Below are positions 18,781 through 26,488 of a stretch of DNA of 64,000 nt, one piece after another. The notes beneath the pieces are model-generated. The model was not told the origin of the DNA. It worked only from the letters and a program-made list of their open reading frames with translations, and searched no databases. The stretch's first letter is position 1. The number at the start of each line of letters is the position of its first letter. The translations under genes and the position numbers were made by a program. This DNA comes from Mycobacteriales bacterium (GTDB taxonomy: Bacteria > Actinomycetota > Actinomycetes > Mycobacteriales > QHCE01): NCBI GenBank assembly GCA_013362805.1, contig JABFVL010000004.1:200034-264033 (forward strand), in the 5' to 3' direction.

Positions 18781-18844
18781 CTCGCCACTGATCGCCGCGA
18801 GCTCCTGCTCCATCTTCTCCAGATCACGTAGCCACTCTTCGACA

Positions 18845-18976
18845 TCATCGTCGGTGCGCTGCCGAGGAACGCAAAAGTTCCAGGACATCCCGCCGTGCTT
18901 TGGTGACCAGCGTCCAGATGTTGCCCCCATTGCGAATACCCCTCATCCAGTCGGTGTCGTTGTGCGGTGAACTCAT
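18845..18976 (-). CDS. Possible small ORF, perhaps the 5' part of a broken gene
   Basis: The frame reads MSSPHNDTDWMRGIRNGGNI, then WTLVTKARRDVLELL and a TGA after 43 codons. In another frame, directly at the stop, an amphipathic segment DDDVEEWLRDLEKMEQELAA continues, reaching the convergent M23 stop. One base shift near 18865 would join them into a single helical protein. It follows an AT-rich region that could hold its promoter. No family is recognised. Confidence 0.3.
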   Translation of the reverse strand: MSSPHNDTDWMRGIRNGGNIWTLVTKARRDVLELLRSSAAHRR

Positions 18977-19112
18977 GGGGGCTATCGCGCTAGTCACGGC
19001 GATTATTACTGAATTCCGAAAATGATAACTATGTAAATTTATGGAATAGCCTAAAGTTACCAACGTATGTCCGTTTAGCACTATTCGCGAAGATCTTAAC
19101 TGATATATGGCA

Positions 19113-21470
19113 TCAAAGCTTCTCTAGCGGGGCATAACGCAACACAAACCACCGCGTATTTCCATCGCCAAAATCAACGCCAGCCTGAGCGCGATCACCC
19201 TCACCGCGCAACTCGACCACGCGACCCATGCCATGCGAATCGTGCGTCACCCGATCGCCCGGCTCCAAAACTGGAATCGCGCCACGAGCTACCGGACCCC
19301 TAGACCGTGCAATCGGCGCCCGGCGCAAACCGAAGCCCGCCGCGGCAGTTGTGCCATACGTCGGAGCCGGTGGCGCACTCTCCCGCTCCCAATGCAGCAG
19401 ATCAGTGGGGATCTCTTCCAAGAAGCGAGAGGCTGGATAATATTGCGGCTGGCCCCACGCGCTACGCGCCACGGCCCGCGTAACAAACAAACGCTGCCGC
19501 GCTCGAGTGATCCCCACATACGCCAACCGGCGCTCTTCCTCTAGCTCCTGGGCCTTACTCAGCGAACGTTCATGCGGGAAAACGCCATCTTCCATTCCCG
19601 TCAAAAACACCACCGGAAATTCCAAACCTTTAGCCGTGTGCAACGTCATCAAGGTAACCACGCCATCACCGTCATCAACGGGAATCGAGTCGGCATCGGC
19701 GACCAGCGCGACCTGCTCCAGAAAATCCGCCAACGTCGGTAGATCCGACGCGGCCGGACCGACAAGATCCGAAGCATCCACATCAGAGCCTGGCGTGTCA
19801 GCCGACGCGGCCTCCAGAGCTAGCACCGCCCACCGTTCTTCAAACTCGCGAGCCACACTTACCAGTTCTTGCAGGTTCTCTACCCGGCTTTCATCCTGCG
19901 GATCGTCGCTAACTTCAAGCGCGTGGATGTAACCGGAGTTGACCAGCGTCTGCTCCAACACCACCGAGGGCGGCTCATTCTCGGCGACCACCCGTAGTTC
20001 GGCCATGGTCTCGCAGAAGCTCTCAATAGCATTCACCGCACGAGAGCCAATGCCCGGAGCTTGAGCGGCGTTCTCCAGCGCGGCGCCAAAGGAAATCCCC
20101 TCACGCTCAGCCAAAGCCGCGATGCACGCCTCCGCCCGCTCGCCGATTCCCCGACGTGGCGTATTCACAATGCGCCGGATACTTACCACGTCATCCGGAT
20201 TGGCGATAACTCGCAAATAGGCGAGAGCGTCGCGAATTTCTTTTCGCTCATAAAATCGCACACCACCCACGACTTTGTATGGCATGCCGGTTCGGACAAA
20301 GATTTCTTCAAAAACTCGTGATTGAGCGTTCGTGCGGTAGAAAATTGCGATATCACCTGGACGATATCCTTGAGAATCACGCAGCCGATTAATTTCTTCC
20401 GCAATCCACGAGGCTTCTTCGTGCTCAGAATCAGCGACATATCCGGTGATGTTGTCGCCGGCACCGGCCTCGGACCACAAATTCTTTGGCTTGCGTTCGG
20501 TATTCCGCGAAATAACCGCATTCGCTGCGGTAAGAATTGTTTGTGTGGAGCGATAGTTTTGTTCCAGCACAATGGTGCGCGCTTGCGGATAATCGCGCTC
20601 AAATTCGAGAATATTTCGAATCGTTGCGCCACGGAACGCGTAGATAGATTGATCCGCATCACCCACGACACACAGTTGCGCATTTTCACGTGTGAGTTCG
20701 CGAATCAAAACATATTGCGCATGGTTAGTGTCCTGATATTCATCGACCATGATGTGTCGGAATTTGCGGTGATAAAGCTCCGCGACAGCGGGGAAAGCTT
20801 GCAAGACATTGACCGTCATCATGATCAAGTCGTCAAAGTCCAGAGCGTGGGCCTCGGTGAGACGACGCTGATACAAGGTGTACGCCTCTGAAAGCGCCCG
20901 ATGGGCTGGACCCTCGGCCTGGGTTGCGAACGCCTCCGGATCAATCAACTCATTCTTTAGATTGCTCACTTGGGCGACGAGCGTGCGAGGTGGATAGCGC
21001 TTAGAGTCAATTTCCAGCTCTCGCACCACTTGAGTCATCAGCCGACGGGCGTCGTCAGCGTCGTAAATCGAAAACGTGGACTTCAACCCGATGGTTTTAG
21101 CTTGTTCGCGCAAAATGCGCACGCAAGCCGAGTGGAACGTCGACACCCACATATAGCGGGCACGTGGCCCCACTAGATCAACCACTCGCTCGCGCATCTC
21201 AGCGGCCGCCTTGTTCGTGAAGGTGATCGCCAAAATCTGGTTCGGCGTGGCGTCCCCGGTTGCCAAAAGATGCGCAATGCGATGCGTCAGAACCCGAGTT
21301 TTACCTGACCCCGCCCCCGCCACAATCAAGAGCGGCTCGCCACGATGTTCCACCGCGTGGCGTTGTTGCTCGTTCAGTCCCTCCAACAACGCTTCCCGCG
21401 CGGATGCCGCGCCCTGGGTGGTTTGGGGGGGGTGGCCAAGGCTGGGGAGAAAGCTCAAAGGAAGATTCAT
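19113..21470 (-). CDS. pcrA: ATP-dependent DNA helicase PcrA/UvrD1
   Basis: This superfamily 1A 3'-5' helicase acts in excision repair and replication restart. The 785-residue product has Q-motif LNEQQRHAVEH, Walker A VAGAGSGKTRVLTHR (~52-66), motif Ia TFTNKAAAEMRERV, Walker B VDEYQDTNHAQY, motif III VGDADQSIYAFRGA, motif IV LEQNYRSTQTIL, motif V LMTLHTAKGLEFPVVFL and motif VI YVGITRARQRLFV. A Tudor-like C-terminal module follows (GDRVTHDSHGMGRVVEL...FGDGNTRWFVLRYAPLEKL), which in this family contacts RNA polymerase. It is orthologous by context to Rv0949. The middle of the gene has lower GC than its ends. Confidence 0.96.
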   Translation of the reverse strand: MNLPLSFLPSLGHPPQTTQGAASAREALLEGLNEQQRHAVEHRGEPLLIVAGAGSGKTRVLTHRIAHLLATGDATPNQILAITFTNKAAAEMRERVVDLVGPRARYMWVSTFHSACVRILREQAKTIGLKSTFSIYDADDARRLMTQVVRELEIDSKRYPPRTLVAQVSNLKNELIDPEAFATQAEGPAHRALSEAYTLYQRRLTEAHALDFDDLIMMTVNVLQAFPAVAELYHRKFRHIMVDEYQDTNHAQYVLIRELTRENAQLCVVGDADQSIYAFRGATIRNILEFERDYPQARTIVLEQNYRSTQTILTAANAVISRNTERKPKNLWSEAGAGDNITGYVADSEHEEASWIAEEINRLRDSQGYRPGDIAIFYRTNAQSRVFEEIFVRTGMPYKVVGGVRFYERKEIRDALAYLRVIANPDDVVSIRRIVNTPRRGIGERAEACIAALAEREGISFGAALENAAQAPGIGSRAVNAIESFCETMAELRVVAENEPPSVVLEQTLVNSGYIHALEVSDDPQDESRVENLQELVSVAREFEERWAVLALEAASADTPGSDVDASDLVGPAASDLPTLADFLEQVALVADADSIPVDDGDGVVTLMTLHTAKGLEFPVVFLTGMEDGVFPHERSLSKAQELEEERRLAYVGITRARQRLFVTRAVARSAWGQPQYYPASRFLEEIPTDLLHWERESAPPAPTYGTTAAAGFGLRRAPIARSRGPVARGAIPVLEPGDRVTHDSHGMGRVVELRGEGDRAQAGVDFGDGNTRWFVLRYAPLEKL

Positions 21471-21519
21471 AGCGTTGCCAAGTCTACGGCGAGACTACGA
21501 CAGCGCGTCCGCCCAACCA

Positions 21520-23964
21520 TCACCTGCGCAGCGTTGGACGTGTGGAATGGGATGGCGCCATTCGCGGCGACCGCATGTCCACCGATTTAGCGTGTTCGGG
21601 GGGAAGAATTAGTTTTTCGCCAGCCACCTCGAGCTTTTGTGGGGGCAACATTGTCTTGCCTAGAAACTTCAAATGCATTTGCACTTCGTTGAACATTTCA
21701 TCCCGTCGGGATTCAGCCAGCGGGCCGGGGCTACACAAAAGTACAACACTACGATTGTCTTGAAATCTAGGCACACGTTCATCAAAAGCGTCTCTTCCCG
21801 AAATCAAACTCCACCACAAAGATTTGTCGGAATTTTCCATCCAATAGGTCTCGACGCTGGATGACGAGTGAACCAGATCGGGTGAAGCTATAGCGAGGAC
21901 ATCGCCGCCTTCGGGCATTGTCGTTGGCGCGTACGCAAGCTCGGCAAGAACCGGCCCGAGACTGGGAATCGGTGGTCGGTATGACAGCACATACGGCGGG
22001 GTTGTTTTGGAAGTTCCTAGGAAACTTCCCGCAAACTGGGTGATATCAATAACCAATCCAAAAGGACCAGTCCGGTCGCTCGCACGCAACATGTCGCGCT
22101 CAAGAGTTTTTGCTTTCACCGCGGAAATATGTTGGCTCGCACGTCGTTCCGCCTCGAGAACATAGAACTCGCTGATGTTTTTTAAATATGCCTTGCGATC
22201 GGCCTGGACAATAGCGTCGCGCCAGCTCTTCGCGAATCCTTTGGGTGAGAGGTCGCCCGTAATGAAAAGCTCAGGGCGAAGGTTCTTAAAGCGTTTTGCT
22301 TTTTGGTGATCAATCAAATCTGGAACATCATAAAGTAAATGATATACACCTACTGGCGGATTGATTCCGGGACGGAATTCAAGAAAATCTTCCATCATGT
22401 AACGGCTTGTGGCTGACGTAGTGGCATCAACTAAAAGCGAACTTGGGACGCGTGCGCCGCTGTTAGTGAATAACGTTTGAAAAACGTTATTTTCCAAGTG
22501 AATTAGAAAAGACTGTAGTTGGTTTGTGGCTACTATCAGTATCAGCTCATCGTCGCCCGCCTCGTCAGCGATCGTGTCCACGATCGCACATCCCGCGGCC
22601 AGTTGTTCTTTCGTGGTATCTCCCGGCGCGGCCACAATCGTGACCCCGCTGAACGCCGTCAGTTGGCTCGCTGAATGGATTATCGCCGTGCCGAAATTCC
22701 TTGAGACCAAAACAAGATGGGAGTGTTCGCGCGCCCAGGTCGAGGCTTCGTCTGAGGAGTCGGATTCTCTCTCACGCTGGAGCAAGCGGGCGAGACGATT
22801 GCCGGCGATATGCTGCGGGCCCATGGCTCTCGTATCTCCGCCCGGGGGGCGCAATGTGCGAAGCATCTGAGTGCGCTCATCGCTCGGAATGATACTTACG
22901 ACGCTCGCGGGGTCAATTTTGCCGCGTTCGAGCTGTCGGGCTGATGCTAATGCTTTCAAGAAAGCATTAGCATCCACTTCTACCTCAGTGCGTCCCGCCT
23001 GATGACATTGATTTATGGTGCGAACCAGAGCCCCGGGATCACTCAACCTCATAAAAGGTGTAACCCGTCGACATGCGCGTATGACGTCATTTATCCCAGA
23101 TTCAATCACCTTGATCTGGCTCATGATTTTCTGATTTTGCCGCACCACATCCCACGCGTGTTGATCAATAACTCCTTCTTTATCGAGAAAAGAAAAAAGA
23201 AGTTCGTTGCCACGCGCCGCCCATGGATCACCAGCCGAATAATGAACAATCTGCCCTAGAATCATCGAGAGTGGCGCGACACCTGAATCTTCCGTGTCGA
23301 TCAAATATTCGCCTTGCACATTGCTGGCTTTAATATCATTGGTCGTAAAGTAAAAGCGCTCAGGGACCAATTGCGTGACGTCTACATTCACATAAGGGTC
23401 CTCTGTTATTCCCGCCGCAGCCCATACCTTTTGGTATTCCTTCAAATGCGGACGCAAAACCTGATGCCTTGAGGAATGGATATAGAATCGCGCATAAGCT
23501 TCAGTGTCACCGGGATGTTGATCATCTCCACATGACACAAATGGCACCTGAGGCGCGTTCGCTACTGGAAGCTTCATTAACTCCCGAAGAATGCCGCCAA
23601 TTTTTTTGGCATAGAGCTCTGCCGCTTCTTCGTGCCGACCGGCCACCCACATCTCACGGAGAATGTCAGCAAGGTTTGGGGCATCTATATGCAAAACATT
23701 CAGATATTCAAACGCCCCGACTCGCACGGGCTCGATTGGCTGCAAATAGGGAAAGTCGTTTCTTCGAAGGAACGTGAAAATCTCCGCTGACGAACCGAAC
23801 CGCGCGATTACCTGTTGAGCTCTATCCAAAACCCTAAAATAACCCATTCCCGGTTGAGGGAACGCTCGAGCTGGACCCGCTCCTTGAGCGTGATACGCCT
23901 TATTAGTGCCCTGCGATCGAGGATGAGCCGTGCGAGGAAGCTCATCATCAGATCGACCAGGCAT
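21520..23964 (-). CDS. Unrecognised 814-aa protein with a kinase-like catalytic signature
   Basis: The start is well defined (GAAGGAACTTATG). I do not recognise a family. Residues ~40-330 look like a degenerate protein-kinase/APH C-lobe. NDIKASNVQGEYLIDTEDSG near residues 220-240 resembles the D-x-K/H-x-x-N catalytic loop followed by the metal-binding D-x-E/D, in a helical context (GVAPLSMILGQIVHYSAGDPW). Residues ~410-800 contain alternating hydrophobic strands (HLVLVSRNFGTAIIHSASQL, VTIVAAPGD, LILIVATNQLQSFLIHLE, GPFGLVIDITQFAG, RSVVLLCSPGP), suggesting an alpha/beta domain. There is no signal peptide or membrane helix. Codons are AT-richer than in neighbours. It lies between pcrA and chorismate mutase, which are adjacent in M. 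tuberculosis, so it is an insertion. Confidence 0.7.
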   Translation of the reverse strand: MPGRSDDELPRTAHPRSQGTNKAYHAQGAGPARAFPQPGMGYFRVLDRAQQVIARFGSSAEIFTFLRRNDFPYLQPIEPVRVGAFEYLNVLHIDAPNLADILREMWVAGRHEEAAELYAKKIGGILRELMKLPVANAPQVPFVSCGDDQHPGDTEAYARFYIHSSRHQVLRPHLKEYQKVWAAAGITEDPYVNVDVTQLVPERFYFTTNDIKASNVQGEYLIDTEDSGVAPLSMILGQIVHYSAGDPWAARGNELLFSFLDKEGVIDQHAWDVVRQNQKIMSQIKVIESGINDVIRACRRVTPFMRLSDPGALVRTINQCHQAGRTEVEVDANAFLKALASARQLERGKIDPASVVSIIPSDERTQMLRTLRPPGGDTRAMGPQHIAGNRLARLLQRERESDSSDEASTWAREHSHLVLVSRNFGTAIIHSASQLTAFSGVTIVAAPGDTTKEQLAAGCAIVDTIADEAGDDELILIVATNQLQSFLIHLENNVFQTLFTNSGARVPSSLLVDATTSATSRYMMEDFLEFRPGINPPVGVYHLLYDVPDLIDHQKAKRFKNLRPELFITGDLSPKGFAKSWRDAIVQADRKAYLKNISEFYVLEAERRASQHISAVKAKTLERDMLRASDRTGPFGLVIDITQFAGSFLGTSKTTPPYVLSYRPPIPSLGPVLAELAYAPTTMPEGGDVLAIASPDLVHSSSSVETYWMENSDKSLWWSLISGRDAFDERVPRFQDNRSVVLLCSPGPLAESRRDEMFNEVQMHLKFLGKTMLPPQKLEVAGEKLILPPEHAKSVDMRSPRMAPSHSTRPTLRR

Positions 23965-24062
23965 AAGTTCCTTCTACCAGACGGATCCCGCGCACGCTCA
24001 CATTCCGTCTTTTCCAACAGCCCTATAACGTGATCTAGCCAACGCACCCGTGCGAAGCAGCC

Positions 24063-24091
24063 TTGACGGCAGGCGAAAGGACAGGCAAACT
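24063..24091 (+). promoter_or_regulatory. Promoter of the chorismate mutase attenuator transcript
   Basis: TTGACG (24063-24068) and CAAACT (24086-24091) are spaced by 17 nt, fitting an actinobacterial housekeeping promoter with a weak -10. The expected start site is at or just before the ATG at 24099, seven nucleotides past the -10, implying a leaderless leader peptide. Confidence 0.55.
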
Positions 24092-24098
24092 AACGACC

Positions 24099-24161
24099 AT
24101 GTCCAGTCGTACCAAATTTTATTTTTATGGCTACCGGTTTCCGGTGGTCATCGACGGCTGA
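24099..24161 (+). CDS. Phe/Tyr-rich leader peptide of the chorismate mutase attenuator
   Basis: Twenty codons encode MSSRTKFYFYGYRFPVVIDG followed by TGA (24159-24161). Positions 7-14 read F-Y-F-Y-G-Y-R-F: three Phe and three Tyr codons within eight, the amino acids made from the product of the downstream enzyme. Only weak Shine-Dalgarno sequence precedes the ATG, but the promoter places the transcript start at the ATG, so initiation is probably leaderless. It is followed by an intrinsic terminator (24182-24211). Its length, position and codon content are those of a classical ribosome-stalling attenuator such as E. coli pheL. Confidence 0.75.
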   Translation: MSSRTKFYFYGYRFPVVIDG

Positions 24162-24188
24162 CTTTTTCACCTGTTCGATTCGCCACGG
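24133..24188 (+). promoter_or_regulatory. Pause hairpin and competing antiterminator of the attenuator
   Basis: Hairpin 1 is ACCGG (24133-24137), TTT, CCGGT (24141-24145), inside the leader codons. The right arm extended to CCGGTGG (24141-24147) can instead pair with CCACGG (24183-24188), with one bulged G, which would destroy the terminator stem. A ribosome stalled on the early Phe/Tyr codons (24117-24128) would cover the left arm of hairpin 1 and favour this antiterminator. A ribosome reaching the stop codon would cover CCGGTGG and let the terminator form. Confidence 0.55.
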
Positions 24189-24211
24189 AGGCTGGTCCCC
24201 GTGGCTTTTTT
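24182..24211 (+). terminator. Attenuator terminator upstream of chorismate mutase
   Basis: GCCACGG, a 10-nt loop and CCGTGGC form a perfect 7-bp stem followed immediately by six Ts (24206-24211). It lies between the leader peptide stop and the aroQ start, inside one transcription unit, so it is regulatory and does not mark a gene end. Confidence 0.8.
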
Positions 24212-24256
24212 GCTGCTCGGGCTAGTCTCTTCACCACTTCCCTAGGAGCTACAGCC

Positions 24257-24511
24257 ATGCAAAGCACAATAGAAAGTCCCATCCCGGCCCTCCGCGACCG
24301 CATTGACGAGATAGATCGCCAGATCATCGCCCTGTGGCAAGAACGCGCGGAGGTCAGCGGCAAAGTCGGTAAAGAGCGCATCGCTACTGGCGGAACGCGA
24401 TTGTCACTAGCCCGAGAACAAGCCATCATCTCCAAATTCCAGCGAGAACTAGGCCCCGTTGGCGCCCGGCTAGCTCTCCTCATCCTCGAAGCTGGCCGCG
24501 GGGCCCTTTAA
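24257..24511 (+). CDS. aroQ: Chorismate mutase (AroQ-type, intracellular)
   Basis: It converts chorismate to prephenate, the branch point to Phe and Tyr. The 84-residue all-helical protein begins MQSTIESPIPALRDRIDEID. The active-site residues of the AroQ fold are visible: Arg in LRDRIDEID, Arg and Lys in QERAEVSGKVGKER, Arg-Glu in LAREQAI. The stretch GGTRLSLAREQAI with ELGPVGARLALLIL and GRG at the end matches the M. tuberculosis Rv0948c type, which needs DAHP synthase for full activity. I chose the ATG at 24257, preceded by AGGAG; the frame is open upstream through the attenuator but that is not coding. A Phe/Tyr attenuator precedes it. Confidence 0.92.
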   Translation: MQSTIESPIPALRDRIDEIDRQIIALWQERAEVSGKVGKERIATGGTRLSLAREQAIISKFQRELGPVGARLALLILEAGRGAL

Positions 24512-24515
24512 ACAT

Positions 24516-26003
24516 TCACTTGCGGGGAAACAAAACTCCCGCAAGCAATGCCGCCAACGCGAGAATGGCCGCACTCGCGGCCATAGTCGTCATCAGGCTG
24601 CTTGTGAAAGCTTCCTGAGCCGCACTCATCAGCGGATCTGCCAACCTCGCTGGTAGCGAGTCCGCGACATGGGCCGCATTACCAATAGATTCCTGGGCAT
24701 CATCCAGATCTTCACCGCTCACACCCGGCACATCACCGAGCCGATTCGAGTACAACTCCGACATCAGCGAACCCAGTACAGCAACACCCAAGCCGATCCC
24801 AAGTTCATATGAGGTTTCATCCACTGCCGCGGCCGCCCCGGCCTTCGCCCGGGGCGCAACGGTGATAATCGTATCCGAGGAGGCCGTCAACGCGACCGCG
24901 GCGCCACTGCCCATTCCCACCAAAATAAAAGCAATGAGCCAGCCAGAAGCATCTCGGCCTTCATAGGAGAACAGAGCAAACGACATTGAGATGGCGGCAA
25001 AACCCAAGACCACAGCGGCACGCGGCCCATATCGGTGAATAATCGCGCCGGTCAGCGGAGCTGAAAGCATCGCAGCCAACATCGCGGGCAAAAGCCGAAA
25101 GCCCGCCTCGAGCGGACTATCACCAAGCACGTATTGAAAATATTGCGCCAAGAACATCTCCACGCCGACCAAGCCGAACGTCGCCAAAATGGCGCACCCG
25201 GCCGCTGTACTGAAAGCGCGTTGAGTAAACAGAGACATATCCAGCAACGGAGTCGGCAATCGCAGCTGCCGGCGCACAAACCACACAAGCAGCAACGCGC
25301 CCAATATCAAAGGCACGAACACCCGCGGATCGAACAGACCGTAATACCCGACCTTTTTCACGCCATACACGACACCCAAAATGCCGACAAGTGAAATCAG
25401 CGCGCTGGGCGCATCCCAACGCCCCGGATGCGGATCACGCGATCTGGGCAGCAACCACCAGCCCAACACGATCCCGACGGCCATCACCGGAACGTTGATC
25501 AAGAAAACTGAACCCCACCAGTAATGTTCCAGCAGAAAACCGCCGATGATGGGCCCAACCGCCGCACCACCAGCGGCAACAGATGACCAAATCCCGACCG
25601 CGGTAGATCGTTCACGAGGATTAGTAAAAACATCGCGGATGATCGAAAGAGTGGGCGGCATGATCATCGCGCCGCCCACACCCAACAACGCGCGGGCCCC
25701 GATCAGCACCGCCGGATTCGGCGCGAATGCGACTGCCGCCGACGCCGCACCGAACACGGCGAATCCAGCGATGAGCATTCGGTCGCGACCAAACCTGTCC
25801 GCCAAGGTACCGGTAGTGAGCAGCACCCCAGCGATCACCAGCGAATACGTGTCAACAATCCACAATGCTTCCACGGCGGTGGGCTGCATATCTTCGGTCA
25901 ACGCGGGCAACGCGACGTACAAAACGGTGGCGTCCAGCGCCACCACGAAAAGCGCCAAACATAGGACGCTGAGCACGATCCAACGGTTAGTGGTTCGTGC
26001 CAT
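24516..26003 (-). CDS. MFS drug:H+ antiporter, DHA2 (14-TM) family
   Basis: This is a 495-residue exporter with about 14 hydrophobic segments. Signatures include ALDATVLYVALPALTEDM (TM1, motif D1 of DHA2), GTLADRFGRDRMLIAGF (motif A, loop 2-3), GARALLGVGGAMIMPPTLS (motif B, TM4 Arg) and GPIIGGFLLEHYWWGSVFLINVP (motif C, TM5, and DHA2-specific WRWIFLINVP-like end). The substrate is likely a cationic drug or dye of the Smv/EmrB type, but this is inference. Its ATG overlaps the stop of the lysX remnant upstream (TGATG), showing that they once formed an operon. Confidence 0.9.
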   Translation of the reverse strand: MARTTNRWIVLSVLCLALFVVALDATVLYVALPALTEDMQPTAVEALWIVDTYSLVIAGVLLTTGTLADRFGRDRMLIAGFAVFGAASAAVAFAPNPAVLIGARALLGVGGAMIMPPTLSIIRDVFTNPRERSTAVGIWSSVAAGGAAVGPIIGGFLLEHYWWGSVFLINVPVMAVGIVLGWWLLPRSRDPHPGRWDAPSALISLVGILGVVYGVKKVGYYGLFDPRVFVPLILGALLLVWFVRRQLRLPTPLLDMSLFTQRAFSTAAGCAILATFGLVGVEMFLAQYFQYVLGDSPLEAGFRLLPAMLAAMLSAPLTGAIIHRYGPRAAVVLGFAAISMSFALFSYEGRDASGWLIAFILVGMGSGAAVALTASSDTIITVAPRAKAGAAAAVDETSYELGIGLGVAVLGSLMSELYSNRLGDVPGVSGEDLDDAQESIGNAAHVADSLPARLADPLMSAAQEAFTSSLMTTMAASAAILALAALLAGVLFPRK

Positions 26004-26410
26004 CAGCGGCCACCAGGCCTGGCCAACGTAAAACTAATGACATCGCGAATGTTTCGGTTGACTGGCAACATTACGGGCCGGTGTGGGCCAAGCCCCAAGC
26101 CGCCGGTTGGCGGCATCGCATATTCCAAAGCCAACAGAAAGCCCTCTTCTACTTCCATGGCCTCCAGGTCGCCGTCCGCGACAGCCAACGACTGCGCTTA
26201 CAGACGCCGCCGCTGCTCCGCCGGGTCGATCAACCCAGAATATGCGGTCCCTACCTCCATGTCGGCGATAACCAGATCCCAGCGCCCGGCGAGCCTTGGC
26301 TCGGTGCGATGTTCTCAAGTCAATGGAACGACCCCAGCTGGAGGTCTAGATAACGTCGGCGCGAAGGACCAGCTCTCGACCATGGTTCGTGCAGTCTCAA
26401 GCTCTCACGC
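26003..26410 (-). pseudogene. lysX: Decayed C-terminal part of a LysX-type lysyl-tRNA synthetase
   Basis: Read on the - strand toward the MFS start, one frame gives SFAPTLSRPPAGVVPLT, a [41 protein letters not shown], a TAA, then [18 protein letters not shown] and [17 protein letters not shown] and [14 protein letters not shown] to TGA at 26003-26005. These are the motif 2-3 region of class II lysyl-tRNA synthetases, closest to the LysX (LysPG synthetase fused to LysRS) wording. Two in-frame stops, the change of the motif 3 GxDR to GPHR and loss of everything upstream show a pseudogene. The N-terminal MprF-like domain is absent. Confidence 0.85.
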
Positions 26411-26488
26411 GGTTGATACTGGCGAGCCGAAGCCTAAAGACGTGCCGAGTGCCGCAGATGGCTGCTGCGTCGAGGGGCACGCGCGAGA

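Noticed and set aside
24050-24256. N-terminal extension of chorismate mutase starting near 24050
   Set aside because: The frame is open, but it runs through the attenuator hairpin and T-run, and the enzyme family starts at 24257 with its own ribosome site.
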